A stretch of DNA of 27,530 bases from Bipalium vagum (lineage: Eukaryota; Platyhelminthes; Tricladida; Geoplanidae), in assembly GCA_037834085.1 (NCBI GenBank), contig JBBMKC010087151.1, forward strand, positions 1-27,530, read 5' to 3'. Shown here piece by piece: positions 9,255 to 18,939 of this stretch. The notes beneath the pieces were generated by a model, which saw nothing but the letters and a program-made list of their open reading frames with translations, made no database searches and had not been told where the DNA came from. The translations under genes were made by a program, and so were the position numbers. Numbering within the stretch: position 1 is the stretch's first letter; each line of letters starts with the position of its first letter.

Positions 9255-9321
9255 ATCACTGGCTACAAATTACAAAATTGCTACTTGAAGAAACGGTAGC
9301 GCGACTTTGCTGACTCTGAGG
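9255..9321 (+). CDS. coding-like segment related to the exon at 8739-8822
   Basis: Frame QTNHWLQITKLLLEETVARLC-stop. The nucleotide stretch around 9278-9309 is about 80% identical to 8790-8821 in the same orientation, and both translate best in the same frame. It overlaps the alternative end of the preceding ORF. It may be a degraded last exon of a duplicated gene. No good acceptor precedes it. Confidence 0.2.
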
Positions 9322-9640
9322 AGAAACGGACAGGCAGGTTCATTTTAAAAAGCTTATTACAGAATTGGACGTCCTAACAATTACGAGCTTTACCTTCTTA
9401 AATCTTAATGCACTTCCTCAAAAATCTTTCTCTTTTGAAACAAATTTATTATCAATTTTAAATTGATATTTCCTTTCATTGTCACTTTCCTCGGCGAAGA
9501 GCAACGTCGATATTCACACGTGCTAATTCATCAATTGAAATTACTTATTTGTTTTTCTGCTGCAAATAATCACTTGACGAAACATTAAAGTTTGTCACGG
9601 GAGGGTTCCTGGCCTTCCTCTAAGGCAGAGGTCTGAAGAG
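9322..9640. other. no gene recognised
   Basis: Mixed-composition sequence with no open frame longer than expected by chance and no recognised repeat. Confidence 0.4.
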
Positions 9641-9790
9641 GTCGGGAAATTGTTGATCAAGATGTGTTACCTAATCATCTGTTGTCAATAGACATAACTC
9701 CTGTTGATTTTTATTTGGTTCGGTCGGATTGTCCGATAAAAGGAAGCTACGGTTACTTTAATACTAGTAAGGCCCCAAGAGTCAACAATA
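9640..9790 (+). mobile_element. mariner transposase fragment (third catalytic Asp region)
   Basis: The plus-strand frame QDVLPNHLLSIDITPVDFYL is followed by VRS, and aligns with the mariner block 'W.VLPHPPYSPDLAPSDYHLFRS', which holds the third acidic residue of the DD34D triad. Flanking parts are not recognisable, so only a short fossil remains. Confidence 0.5.
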
Positions 9791-10939
9791 ATGACAAAAG
9801 TTAAAGGATGGCTACATATCATTCTTATTAATAAAAACTAATTTTGGTTTTGTTTGGATTCCACAAGAACTCTACGAAGTCTTTTCAAGGTAGTCAAATA
9901 CCTCATCTCTTTAGAAGATGGACACGGGGAATTTTGGAAACAGTTGAATAGGCTTTATCGCATTTTTTCTCATTCTCATTATTGTAATAATTGTGCAAAA
10001 AGTAGAGCTATTTTGCTCGGCTCTGTGTAATCTTAATCCTTAAAAAGTTGCCATGTGTTTTTGTCATATAAATGATCAGCTGAATTTAATCCATAAAATT
10101 AATAGACAAGCTATGATAGATTTCCCCATAGTCCTGCGAGGAACATGTTGATGGTCGGGGGATAATCTATCGACTTCATGCATGACAGCACCCATAAAAG
10201 ACCTCTGCTGAAAAGGATTTAATTGGTGAGTTGATGCAGCACCTTTAACGGACATTGAAACACACCCAATGTTTAACTGTTAAAATCCAATGAATTTTCA
10301 AGGAAAACTTCAATTGTCGAAATTAAATTGATCGTTTTAAACAAATGTGGATAATTGACTGAGACTCCCCAAAATAAGTTGTAAAATTGCAAAACAAAAA
10401 AATAAAATTATTTTTTAATTAAAAAAATAATTTTTCATTTGGAGTTTTAAATTGAAAAATAATTTTTGGATTTTCGTTAACTTTTTCCTCGAAATTTTTT
10501 CACATTTCTCCTTCTCTATACATTTTGAAAAAGATTTTATGTCTGCTTTAAAAATAAGGATAACCTTGACTGTCTCTATAAAAAATGAAGCTTCAGACCC
10601 ACAGAGAAAGCTGAAATGGGATATCGGGACGCAAAGCTAATAACAGCAGAAAACCCTTATTCTTGTCGGAGTCTAACTAATAGGACCAGTGTGAGACGGA
10701 TAGTCGATTTGTGAAGCCCACAAAAACAATTGTCCGATGTATGGGTTTCTCAATGTGAAACTTTGATAAAAGCTGTGAAAGAACGCATGGTTCAAGCTAA
10801 TGTCTAAGGCAGATGTAACGAACAAAATAATTACCATACATTTCATTGTTATCCTTCACATATAAAGGGGAAACGATTACGATCCCAATCTCTTTAAATA
10901 CTTTAAACAAAATTCGTAACGTGACTTTTGACTGTGAAA
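9791..10939. other. AT-rich intergenic region, no gene recognised
   Basis: Contains A/T runs (10390-10450) and an isolated low-complexity ORF (10452-10640, Phe/Lys-rich) that I do not accept as a gene. No terminal repeats or RNA genes were seen. Confidence 0.45.
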
Positions 10940-11072
10940 TTAACGAGCTTTGAACTTGCCTTCCACAACAGGATTGTATGATTTAGGGCTGTCTTTCACG
11001 TCGACAACTTCTCCCCATTTCGTCTGGAAGTCAAATTTCATTTTATCAAGAAGAGAACAGAACCGTTGTAAT
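10940..11072 (-). CDS. possible alternative last exon of the arfaptin gene
   Basis: An acceptor with branch-like CTAAT and TTCTAG precedes a 133-base open frame: LQRFCSLLDKMKFDFQTKWG, then EVVDVKDSPKSYNPVVEGKF and KAR-stop. It needs two bases from an upstream exon. The CT|GTAC site at 11369/11368 in arfaptin exon 6 supplies exactly that phase, giving YSQCADL joined to LQRFCSLLDKM. This extends the BAR helix and gives a 367-residue protein. That donor is weak. Otherwise this could be the last exon of another gene, or an independent microprotein starting at MKFDF. Confidence 0.4.
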
Positions 11073-11316
11073 CTAGAATATTATTAGAAACAAAAAGGCG
11101 AAAAAGCCACCAAGCAAGAGAAGCCTGAAACAAATCTAAAGCAATCACACAAAACTAAACAAGTGATGGGCGTTGCACCAAATCTAAAAGGGTGCTAACC
11201 CAACACCATGCTCTATACGGAAAAATATCAATAGACAACGATATGCAAAAATTGGTCCCAAAGACGGTCAAGAATGTCTCGACCAGTAAGGCAACGATTC
11301 TTCCGGACAGCTCTGT

Positions 11317-14300
11317 CTAGCTATCCACCTCCTTGGACTCGGTGACCGCTGTTCTGGGCTCGGTGTACAGGTCGGCGCATTGGGAGTAGAAATTGAACCA
11401 AACGTGTCTGCAGTTTAACAGCTCGCGTTGAATGACGTGATTCTGAAATGGAAAAAAGTCAAGGGTTTGACGGTCACAATTTGTACAAATGAGGGTTTCT
11501 GTCTTTCAACACAAGTTTGCAAATCAATCTTAAAACCTTTTCAAAGTTCGGTTTATTTATCTGTATTCAAACATTGCGCGACCAAGTAAAGATGAAAGCC
11601 AATTAAATGGAGGACAGTTGCCAATCGGTTGTGGTTAAGTCAGACTTGACTGGATTGTGGAATATTCAGAAAATAATACTGTCACGCACAATTGATTATA
11701 TAATAAATGGAGGGAAGTCATAATAATTGGATTTCTCAAGCAGCAGTGCCCAATTTGGGCAAAACATATTCGATGCAGTGTCTCGAACTTCAAGGAGAGA
11801 AGAAAGAATAGAAAATGTTTACCAAGAGATGACCAGTCCAGTCTAGGAAGATTCATTCAGACAACCACCACAGACAAGGAATCCATATTCAAGAAAGACT
11901 TCATTTGACCTTTGAAATCTAAACGTTTTTGAACTATTGGACATCATAAAACACCCTCCAAATTGCGCAGATGTAACACTTTCTGATTATCATTTGTCTC
12001 GATTACTGCATAACCATGGAAAATGGTTTGGGTCTTTTAAAAATTCCGAAGATGGGTTTCCGTGAATTTAAATTTCCCGGATCCTATGCCAAAAGTTCTT
12101 CGGGATCGAAACACAAAGCTACCTCAGAGATGACAGATGATCATTGAAAACAGCAGCCAACATCCAACCGATCAATGATTGAAAGGAAAATGGATTTTTA
12201 AATTGAACAAAAGTGAAGCGCCAATTAAATAATTGCATTGATGCATTAAAACAAAAAAGCCTCTTTTTTCAAACATCCGAGATCACTGCACTGGACCTTG
12301 GTGGATAACGTCATTTAGCATGAAAAGATATCAGAGGTAATGATAAGTGTTTTTGCGTTTCGAACGAGATTATTTCAGATCACTTGATCACCGAGATTTA
12401 GTTTGAGATTCTTGGAGAAAAGGAAAGAGATAAATAAAAGATATGAGAGGTCCCATTTCTAACAATGGTAACAAAGAAGTGAGCAGAAGAGAGTTCTGGA
12501 TCTTAACCAGTCGGAATGTTGCGATAAAGTTTAGCTCTTTTGACCCTCTTTCCACGTGGGCTGATTTCAAAATCGTTTGTCTTTTAGCGTAGGGGTATTA
12601 TCAAAATTTCTGATTTTCAAAGTGTCACCTTGTGGTCCTCGAGCAGATCGATTTTGATAAGTAAGTTGTCCTTGATGAGCTCATAGCGTTGGCGTCTCTG
12701 TTCCAGACTCTCCTGCATCTCCTGCAGCCGAGTCTGGTCATGGTTGTTGACGCCAGCACTGCCTTTCTGTTGCAGCTGGGTCACAAGGTTGACGGTCTCC
12801 GTTTTGTAGGCATCGAACTCGATTCTGGCATTTTCGTAGCTTTGGATTGTGGACATAATGTCGTCGAAGGTCTTGTTCACGAGGGTCTCGAGGGTTTCGT
12901 TGGAGCAGGCCAACTTGTCTATAAGCGAACACAAACAGTTCAGCGGGTAAATCGATCAAAAAGTAATGTGAGAGCTCACTGATCAGATCTTTTATCAGGA
13001 CCGTCTTGTTAGTCTCGATTTGAGTCTGCTTCAGAAAGTTATCCGTAAGCACGAGCTCCGTCTGGCTCATTTCAGCGTTCATACGGGCTGAGTACTGGTG
13101 AACTAGGATCATCTGTCGCAGCTGCTCGATGGTGCGTAGGTTGTTGTTCACCATCAGACCGTACTGGGTCTTCTTTCCTCTGAACGAGAGACCGTGAGAC
13201 TTTCGATTCCGTTACAAACACCCATTACCTGAGTACTTCTATCTTGTCTTCCAAGTTAGAGTCAACTGTCCTGCTCGTTTTCTTCAGCCGCTCCTTCACC
13301 TTCTGCTTGGTCTTCATGAAGGCGTTAATGCCCCAGTTTTTGAAGTTCTGAACCCTCTCCGAAATGTCCACATTCTTGTTGACGACCACGTTTTCCGATA
13401 CTGGCGAAAGCAATGATAAAATTGTCATCTTTATTATCATCAAAGATTATTAATTATTAATTATTATTTATTACTACTGATAATATATTATGACATGTAA
13501 AAGGTCGGCATAGCACATGGACGTCCGGCCCGATTATCACCGCTATTGCAACCAACCAAATGTGCATTCGCTGGACCGTATGATATAACGGTCATTATTC
13601 TGACCCAAAATAATTTTTGCTCAAACGCCGAATCGTAAATGCATAACACTATCAAGATGGAGACGAACGGTGCTCCTCTCTGGTAGGTCAGTACAACGAA
13701 TTGTTGTCGATCGCCTCTGGCAGCCAACGTGTTAAAGATCGTCGTGCTGCAAAGTAAAATGGGTAGCCATATCAATACCGTTCGAAGGTCGATGGCAGTG
13801 GGAGCTCGTCCAGCCGTGACAAAACAGGAATTGACTTCCGACAATAATTGGATGAGATGGATTGGAAAGGAATCATTTATTATGAGTTCCTTCCACAGAG
13901 AGCAAGTGATTCCGACCCGTATTGGGACCAATTAACAAGGCTGCAGCAAGGGATTGTAGAAATCAGATCAGATTCGACAAATGGGAACAGTGTTGTTACC
14001 GTACCGCATGACAGTCACAGACCAAAGACACCTTTGAAGGCCTGGCGCAGATTGGACAAGATTGGCTGGAGAGTAAAGATTCAGACTTGAGTTGAGGTCA
14101 GCTCTTTGCAGGATCGGAAGACTCATTGAAACCATTTTCTGTGAAAGGTTAGGAACGTCTCAGTGGGACGAGTACACGAAAAGTGGCAAAGGGAAATCGA
14201 CGGAAAATAAAGCGTCCCTGTCGTTTAAAGAAATATTTTTGATTCAATTTCAAATGGTTTTTCATACGATACTAAAGCCCTCTTGCACTCTCCCAGCGCT

Positions 14301-14936
14301 ATTGATACAACGTTCCCGTTGTCAAGATGGTCGTTTTTTTTGTCCCTAAGCAGTAGTTAGGCATTTTCGATAGAGGCACAGGAGGAGACCGATGAAGATG
14401 GTTTTTAACAAATTTGACCGGATCATCGCTCAGTCTCCTTCCATTACGGCCGAACTTGTGGCCCACGTGAAAATGGGTCTTGGTCAGGGCGCAGAGAATG
14501 TTTTTTCAGAAAAAGCGAACTAAATGGCGGACACACAGCGAGGCCTGTTGGCCGACAACGTACGATATCGATCTCAAATAAATCGATAAAAGCAGAGATT
14601 GTTGATTTTATCGGAAAATGTAATCGACGGTCAAAGTAAACATTACCGACAGCGCTGTCATTGGTCTCGGTCTTGTCCACGGGAATGTCCTCCATATCCT
14701 CAGTGTTGTCGTGGGAGCCATCTGAAAAGACAAAACAGCGGCTCAACGTTCGCTAGCCCAGCTCAACGCAAGCTACCCTGACTGTGGTCGTTGCTGCTGT
14801 CGTTCCGGGGCAGTGGAACCTCTTCGTTGACACTGTGGGTCCTTGGCGCGGCAACCACGACATCGTTGTCGTCCGCAGTCTTGTGGTCGTCGTCGGAAAC
14901 AACTTCCTGTTCCATATCGCTGTTGGTGTCGGACAT
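11317..14936 (-). CDS. ARFIP: arfaptin (BAR-domain protein)
   Basis: Six exons: 14936-14777, 14721-14647, 13400-13229, 13179-12980, 12918-12629, 11442-11317. All junctions are GT-AG and keep frame; 340 residues, as in human arfaptin-2 (341). Residues 1-80 are acidic and disordered. Residues 94-125 match the arfaptin amphipathic helix and BAR start (FKNWGINAF, SRTVD). The BAR coiled coil follows, with NKTFDDIM and ENARIEFDAYKT corresponding to 'TKTMEDTL' and 'EAARLEYDAYRT'. Arfaptins bind Arl1, Arf and Rac1 GTPases and PI4P at the trans-Golgi and shape secretory-granule membranes. Three introns are 49-61 bases; the other two (1246 and 1186) hold repeats. The start MSDTNSDMEQ was chosen because an upstream in-frame ATG gives a cysteine-rich, unlikely leader. 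Confidence 0.93.
11443..12628 (-). other. large intron 5 of the arfaptin gene
   Basis: 1186 bases between AAG|GTGACA and CATTTCAG. Short open frames here (minus 11635-11856, 12388-12570) have no recognised features. No identifiable element. Confidence 0.6.
13640..14215 (+). mobile_element. mariner transposase fossil in intron 2 of arfaptin, antisense
   Basis: Plus-strand pieces in order: a 'VTGDEKW'-like start (VVLQSKMGS), RRSMAVGARPAVTKQELTSD, then DWKGIIYYEFLP (the classic WDWKGI.YYELLP), YWDQLTRLQQGIVE, PHDSHRPKT with the second catalytic Asp (usual QDNARPHT), LDKIGWRV, and VHEKWQREIDGK, corresponding to the C-terminal 'RW.K.I...G'. The frame changes at least once and stops occur, so it is dead. 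The N-terminal DNA-binding domain and inverted repeats are not seen. It accounts for much of the 1246-base intron. Confidence 0.8.
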
Positions 14937-15654
14937 TGTTGCGAGAAAAGCGTTCAAAGTGCAAAGGCGGGCTAGACAAACGTTCGGCAAGTGTTTATTA
15001 AGGTTGAATTCGTCTCACAAATCGCTCGGGCAAGCGGCGAAAGCAATTTCAGGTCGGCGAAACAAAATTTGAATTGCGACAATTACGAGTTTATGGAGAT
15101 GGACGATTAAAACAAAGGACCGGTTTCGGCAATTACATCCAGAACTCGTTTAAAGCTGCCAACAGCCAACCGACCGTGCTGGAGAGTTGGAAAGTTTTTT
15201 TTTCATTTTAATCTGCAACACTTTGTAGCTAAAATTATCGATTTTTCAATTTTTCAATCAAAAAATTGATTTTTCACCAAAACATCACAAAACAAAACAA
15301 ATTTTTATATAAGAAAAATTAAGCAAAAATTTTCCGAAATAAAACAAATTTTTACTTTGGAAAAGTTTTGATAAAACTTTTTAAATTTAAAATTGTCGTT
15401 GGAGTTTTAGAGCCTAAAAAAAGGTTAAAACTCAAAATTTTTTAGTTACAAAATTAAACAATCAATAATTTTTTAGCATAATACTGATAATAATATTAAT
15501 AATAATAATAATACCGTGGTTACAAATATATTTAATGTTTTCAAAGTGTTTTTAACCAAATACCGTCTTTGAAAATCGTTACCTCACTTTAACGGTTTGT
15601 TCGTTTAATTATTTTTGTTAAGTTTTATATTATTATGAAACTATTCGTACCGTT
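14937..15654. other. upstream flank of arfaptin, then AT-rich DNA
   Basis: About 14937-15180 is G+C-richer and probably holds the arfaptin promoter and 5' UTR. No TATA box stands out. 15190-15650 is dominated by A/T runs and a short AAT microsatellite at 15487-15513. No gene. Confidence 0.45.
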
Positions 15655-16391
15655 AGCTCGTTAATTGACTTACCTTGTCACCACTGCTGTCAAAAACGTG
15701 TGCGCAAAGAATCGAATCAAAACGACTTTAATAATCAAACTTTATTCTTTTAATATAATAAGACAAAAGTGAATAATGTGCAATGTAAAATGTCTCAAAT
15801 AGTCGGAATCAATAAACAATATTGAAAATAAATACAATCAAATCAAAAAATCAATAAAATTTAAATCAAATGTTAATAGTTAATCAGATAAGTGTTAGTT
15901 TAACAAACGAAAAAATCCAATCGTACTCTCACATATTGATAAAACGATGGGTCCTAACAGCGTGGGACTCATCGTTGTCTCCTGCCGCATTAAAACTTGC
16001 ATAATCAGTGATTATTAATCACAATGAATTTTAAAAACTGATAAATATATAGGGCTTCTGAAGTTTTTGTGGCAGTCCATTGAAGATTCCAGTGCCTTTT
16101 ATACTGATGAGACGACTACTCGGTCCCAGACCAGTATTCTTAATGGGAAACATCAATTCCCTTTTTAGACACTAAAACCTAAGCCGGTCTCTAATTTTGG
16201 AATTTGGTTTAATCATGAAAATTCAACATTCGCCATTGAGAAGATTAAATTATTAATTGATAAAAATTGTTATTTTCATTATAATTATTAGTTTCTTCTT
16301 CTCATTCCGATTTTGACCCTTTTGTGGTCTTTCTAATTAATTTATTAATATTGTTATTCTATTATATTGTTATGCTACCCTATCACAACAC
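15655..16391 (-). mobile_element. LTR-like repeat, copy A
   Basis: Minus-strand sequence begins TGTTGTGATAGGG, carries a TATAAAAGG box (16106-16098 region) and an AATAAAG poly(A) signal near 15745, and ends near TTAACGAGC. This order (TG start, TATA, poly(A) signal) is that of an LTR, and the same landmarks recur in copies B and C. No internal coding region is attached, so it looks like a solo LTR. Superfamily uncertain (gypsy- or BEL/Pao-like). Divergence from the other copies suggests that it is old. Confidence 0.5.
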
Positions 16392-17040
16392 TTTGGTCGT
16401 AAAGTTTACTGATCCTTTCACTTTTGTCAAAACGTGTACGTAAATGAATGAATCAAAACAACTACAAACAACACTTTATTAACACAGTTACAATTACAAT
16501 GTTTCAAATAATCAAATCGAATTATCAGCAAAATGTCTACAATCAAACAATCAAATGTTTCAAAGACAAAATCCAAAAATAAAGAATAATAAGAATCATA
16601 AATAATCAAATACTTTCAATTAAATCAAAAGGTAAATGAAATGTCTTAGGAAAATGTTAATAGAATTAAAGATTTATTTTAAACAGAAAATTAAAAAATA
16701 ATGAGACTGTTTCTGATCTGTCGACGACAGGTCCACAATGTGGTTTTCTGAGCCTAATCCGGTTTGCTCAAAACAATTAAGAGCATAAATGACACCAGCT
16801 TGAAATCTTAGAATATCTTCTGATCAATAAATTTTTCCTTAGTCTCTCTTTTGTGAAAACCCACTGGATTCTAACGCTTAAATACCATTCTCGTCAGTCG
16901 ATCAACCAATCATAGCCAAACTTTATCGCTTGTAAATGTCAATTCCATTATTATAGTCAAAGTACGATTTGTACGAGTCAATCCTTTACGATTTACTGAC
17001 ATTTAGAGATCAGATAATTACGAAGGTCAAGAATTTAGCT
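16392..17040 (-). mobile_element. LTR-like repeat, copy B (more diverged)
   Basis: Shares with copy A the block around 16428-16500 (TGTCAAAACGTGTACG, AATCAAAAC, ACACTTTATT) and a diverged TATA-type box (TATTTAAG) in the equivalent place. It ends TTTACGACCA a few bases before copy A begins, so A and B lie head to tail. No internal region was found between them. Confidence 0.4.
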
Positions 17041-17630
17041 GGGGTTCGAACGAGTTATGTGGAGGTGGTTAATAAAAAAAATAATAATGATATTAATAAT
17101 AATAATAATTTAACAACTAAGACGTTCCAAGAATGACTCTTAAGATCTTCGTTTGATTTGGTTCATTCATTCTAAATTTCCGAATATTACAATACTTTGT
17201 CATACGATTACATTTTCGCCAAACAATACCGGGTGCCACTTTATCGATTTCGGATCAGTGGTTACATGAGTCCAATTTACTTTGGAATTCATTTGCCTTT
17301 GGATCCGAGAAACCATGTGAGGCGATAAATATGGTTTGAGGAAAAATTCGGTTTTCGCGATGAGCGTTAACATCCGTTGAAATCTTTATCAATCCTGAAA
17401 ACCTTTTTAAACTCACCACAGATATGAAGGAGAGAAATCTTTTGTGGAAAGACAAATAGGTTGAGCTTGACCATGAACCATCACCAAGAAAATCATGAGC
17501 TTTTTAATATTAAGGTGATGGAAAACCAAAGTCCGTGGAGGATACACTTTTTACACAAGGAAAATGACTGAGATGACGATGGAAAACTGACAACCACAGA
17601 TGGAGTGACCCTTAAGCTCGTCCTTGTGGT
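17041..17630 (-). other. region with competing weak open frames
   Basis: A short AAT microsatellite lies at 17070-17109. On the minus strand one frame (17455-17255) and an overlapping one ending at 17200 (MLTLIAKTEFFLKPYLSP, HPVLFGENVIV) are both open, and an upstream ATG near 17500 opens a hydrophobic start (MIFLVMVHGQAQPICLS) followed by a GTGAGT donor. Joining them would need introns of 22-36 bases, which is shorter than any other intron here, so I do not call a gene. Confidence 0.25.
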
Positions 17631-17633
17631 TAT

Positions 17634-18007
17634 TTAATTTTTCTTGTCTGCTTTTTCAATTCCCCTCTCCTTGTCCATTATCAATAGATAATGTTTGAAG
17701 GTCTCCAACTCAGAATTAAAAAGAATTAAGTAATGCTCACAAGTCACGGAGGCCACAGGAGACTGAGATTTAAGAATGGAGATCTTCAAAGAATTCGATT
17801 TTATTTCAAGATCGTTCAATGATTTCATTTCAGCAGCTGGTCTTATGGAGTGTGAGGACATCTTTCCGAAGACTTGGTGTCTATAAACACCAGCCCTATG
17901 AAACCTAACGCAAAATCGACCGATGTAACTTTTTTCAACCCTCAGATTCAACGCTCCGCTCGCTATCCGCAGGGTTCCGCGTTGCTTCTGCAAAAGATGA
18001 CGGACTT
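17634..18007 (-). CDS. candidate exon or small protein, unknown
   Basis: The minus-strand frame from an ATG at 18007 (MKVRHLLQKQRGTLRIASG...) to TAA at 17634 gives about 124 residues. The second half, MSSHSIRPAAEMKSLNDLEI onward to MDKERGIEKADKKN, looks protein-like. An acceptor-like GTTTATAG at about 17880 could start a last exon there. The G+C-rich part (17930-18150) is also open on the plus strand and may instead be the promoter or first exon of the plus-strand gene at 18223. No family recognised. Confidence 0.25.
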
Positions 18008-18222
18008 TCATCCGTAAAACCGCACACCGCACTGTGCTGCACACCGATGATGATAAGCGTTGGCTTGGTCGATGTTTTGTAATAATAATTATGATTACAA
18101 GACCTGTACCACGCACTGAGCTGCAGCGTCGGATCCAATTAATTCGCTGATGAGCGTGGGCTGGACCAGCTTTCTTGTGCTCACTTGGATTGATCAGCTC
18201 ACACTTTGCACTAAACGTTCTC

Positions 18223-18639
18223 ATGACTTTGCTCAGTCAGCTCCGCAAACACGTCCGTCACTATCCCATGCAATGTGCCCTGCGTCTTGCCGTGTTTCTG
18301 TGGGTCGCAGTGACTCTGTCGCTTGGAAAGAGCGAGGAGAACATGAAACTGCTCATGGACACTCTCAGTAACAAGGCCACCGTGAACAGGATCAGAAATT
18401 ACGTTCTGATTGACCTGGAAAAGTATAAGGAGACAATCTGGGAGACGACAAGCCTGAACGAATGCCACGAAAGGTGCAGGGACGTCTACATCACCATCAG
18501 CAACCATTGCTACAAGAACCTCGTTCCTTATCCCGAGAAAGACGTCTGTCGCTACAGCATTCTGCCCCCGGTTCTCAGAATGTGCTTGGAGTATTGTCGC
18601 TCTCGATTTCCGTTTGTGACGCTGCAGACGTATTCTTGA
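18223..18639 (+). CDS. secreted six-cysteine protein, unknown family
   Basis: 138 residues from the ATG at 18223, or 123 from the ATG at 18268; both keep the signal peptide (CALRLAVFLWVAVTLSLG). The mature part begins with a charged helix (SEENMKLLMDTLSNK), then six cysteines at residues 81, 85, 96, 109, 121 and 125: C-x3-C-x10-C-x12-C-x11-C-x3-C. The symmetric CHERC and CLEYC pairs suggest a helical disulfide-linked fold. It does not match ShK, insulin, CHH or PAN spacing. No introns. An AATAAA poly(A) signal lies 82 bases after the stop. The long minus-strand frame over it (18834-18211) is an antisense shadow. The cargo or receptor cannot be inferred. Confidence 0.65.
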   Translation: MTLLSQLRKHVRHYPMQCALRLAVFLWVAVTLSLGKSEENMKLLMDTLSNKATVNRIRNYVLIDLEKYKETIWETTSLNECHERCRDVYITISNHCYKNLVPYPEKDVCRYSILPPVLRMCLEYCRSRFPFVTLQTYS

Positions 18640-18720
18640 AGGCCATGTCGTTTTGGAGACCTCTCTGCAGTGCTCTGAAAAGTATCCGAACATTTTCATG
18701 TTTACTATCCTGTAAGGTAT

Positions 18721-18726
18721 AATAAA
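18721..18726 (+). terminator. AATAAA poly(A) signal
   Basis: AATAAA 82 bases after the TGA of the six-cysteine protein gene. The spacing is normal for a metazoan 3' UTR. Confidence 0.6.
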
Positions 18727-18756
18727 GGGTCCAGGACATGAGAAGAAGTTTTTTTT

Positions 18757-18936
18757 ATTTAAAATGATCACAACGTTAACAATCCAATCACCTTGTCCGA
18801 AGGTTTCATACCTAATGCGGATGACTTCGGCCAAGGAAACCCTTTGATCTCAGAAAGTGATAGAGAAAATAAATTCCCGAACGCGGGTTCTGAGATGCTC
18901 AAAGTTTTAAATATGGAAACGGTCCTAACGGCTGAC
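18757..18936 (+). other. coding-like open frame of uncertain status
   Basis: A 60-codon frame without stops or a starting ATG, reading SEGFIPNADDFGQGN..., then MLKVLNMETVLTADF-stop. The composition is protein-like, but there is no clear acceptor. It could be an isolated exon or chance. Confidence 0.15.
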
Positions 18937-18939
18937 TTT

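Noticed and set aside
12738-12982. Frames overlapping arfaptin exons 4-5 (plus 12689-12982 and read-through of exon 4)
   Set aside because: Exon 4 read-through ignores a valid donor at 12980/12979; the plus frame is a shadow.
13488-13931. 147-codon minus-strand frame in arfaptin intron 2
   Set aside because: It lies antisense to the mariner fossil and has no splice sites joining it to arfaptin exons in phase.
14784-15072. Plus-strand frames over arfaptin exon 1
   Set aside because: Valine/serine-rich antisense shadows of the acidic exon 1 (GAC/GTC codons).
17040-17055. tRNA T-arm-like sequence (GGTTCGAAC)
   Set aside because: No acceptor stem, anticodon arm or D arm can be built around it.
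17200-17500. Short secreted protein gene on the minus strand
   Set aside because: The frames can only be joined through introns of 22-36 bases, or with a stop formed at the junction.
18211-18834. 207-codon minus-strand frame
   Set aside because: It is antisense to the secreted six-cysteine gene, whose plus-strand frame has a signal peptide, ordered cysteines and a poly(A) signal.
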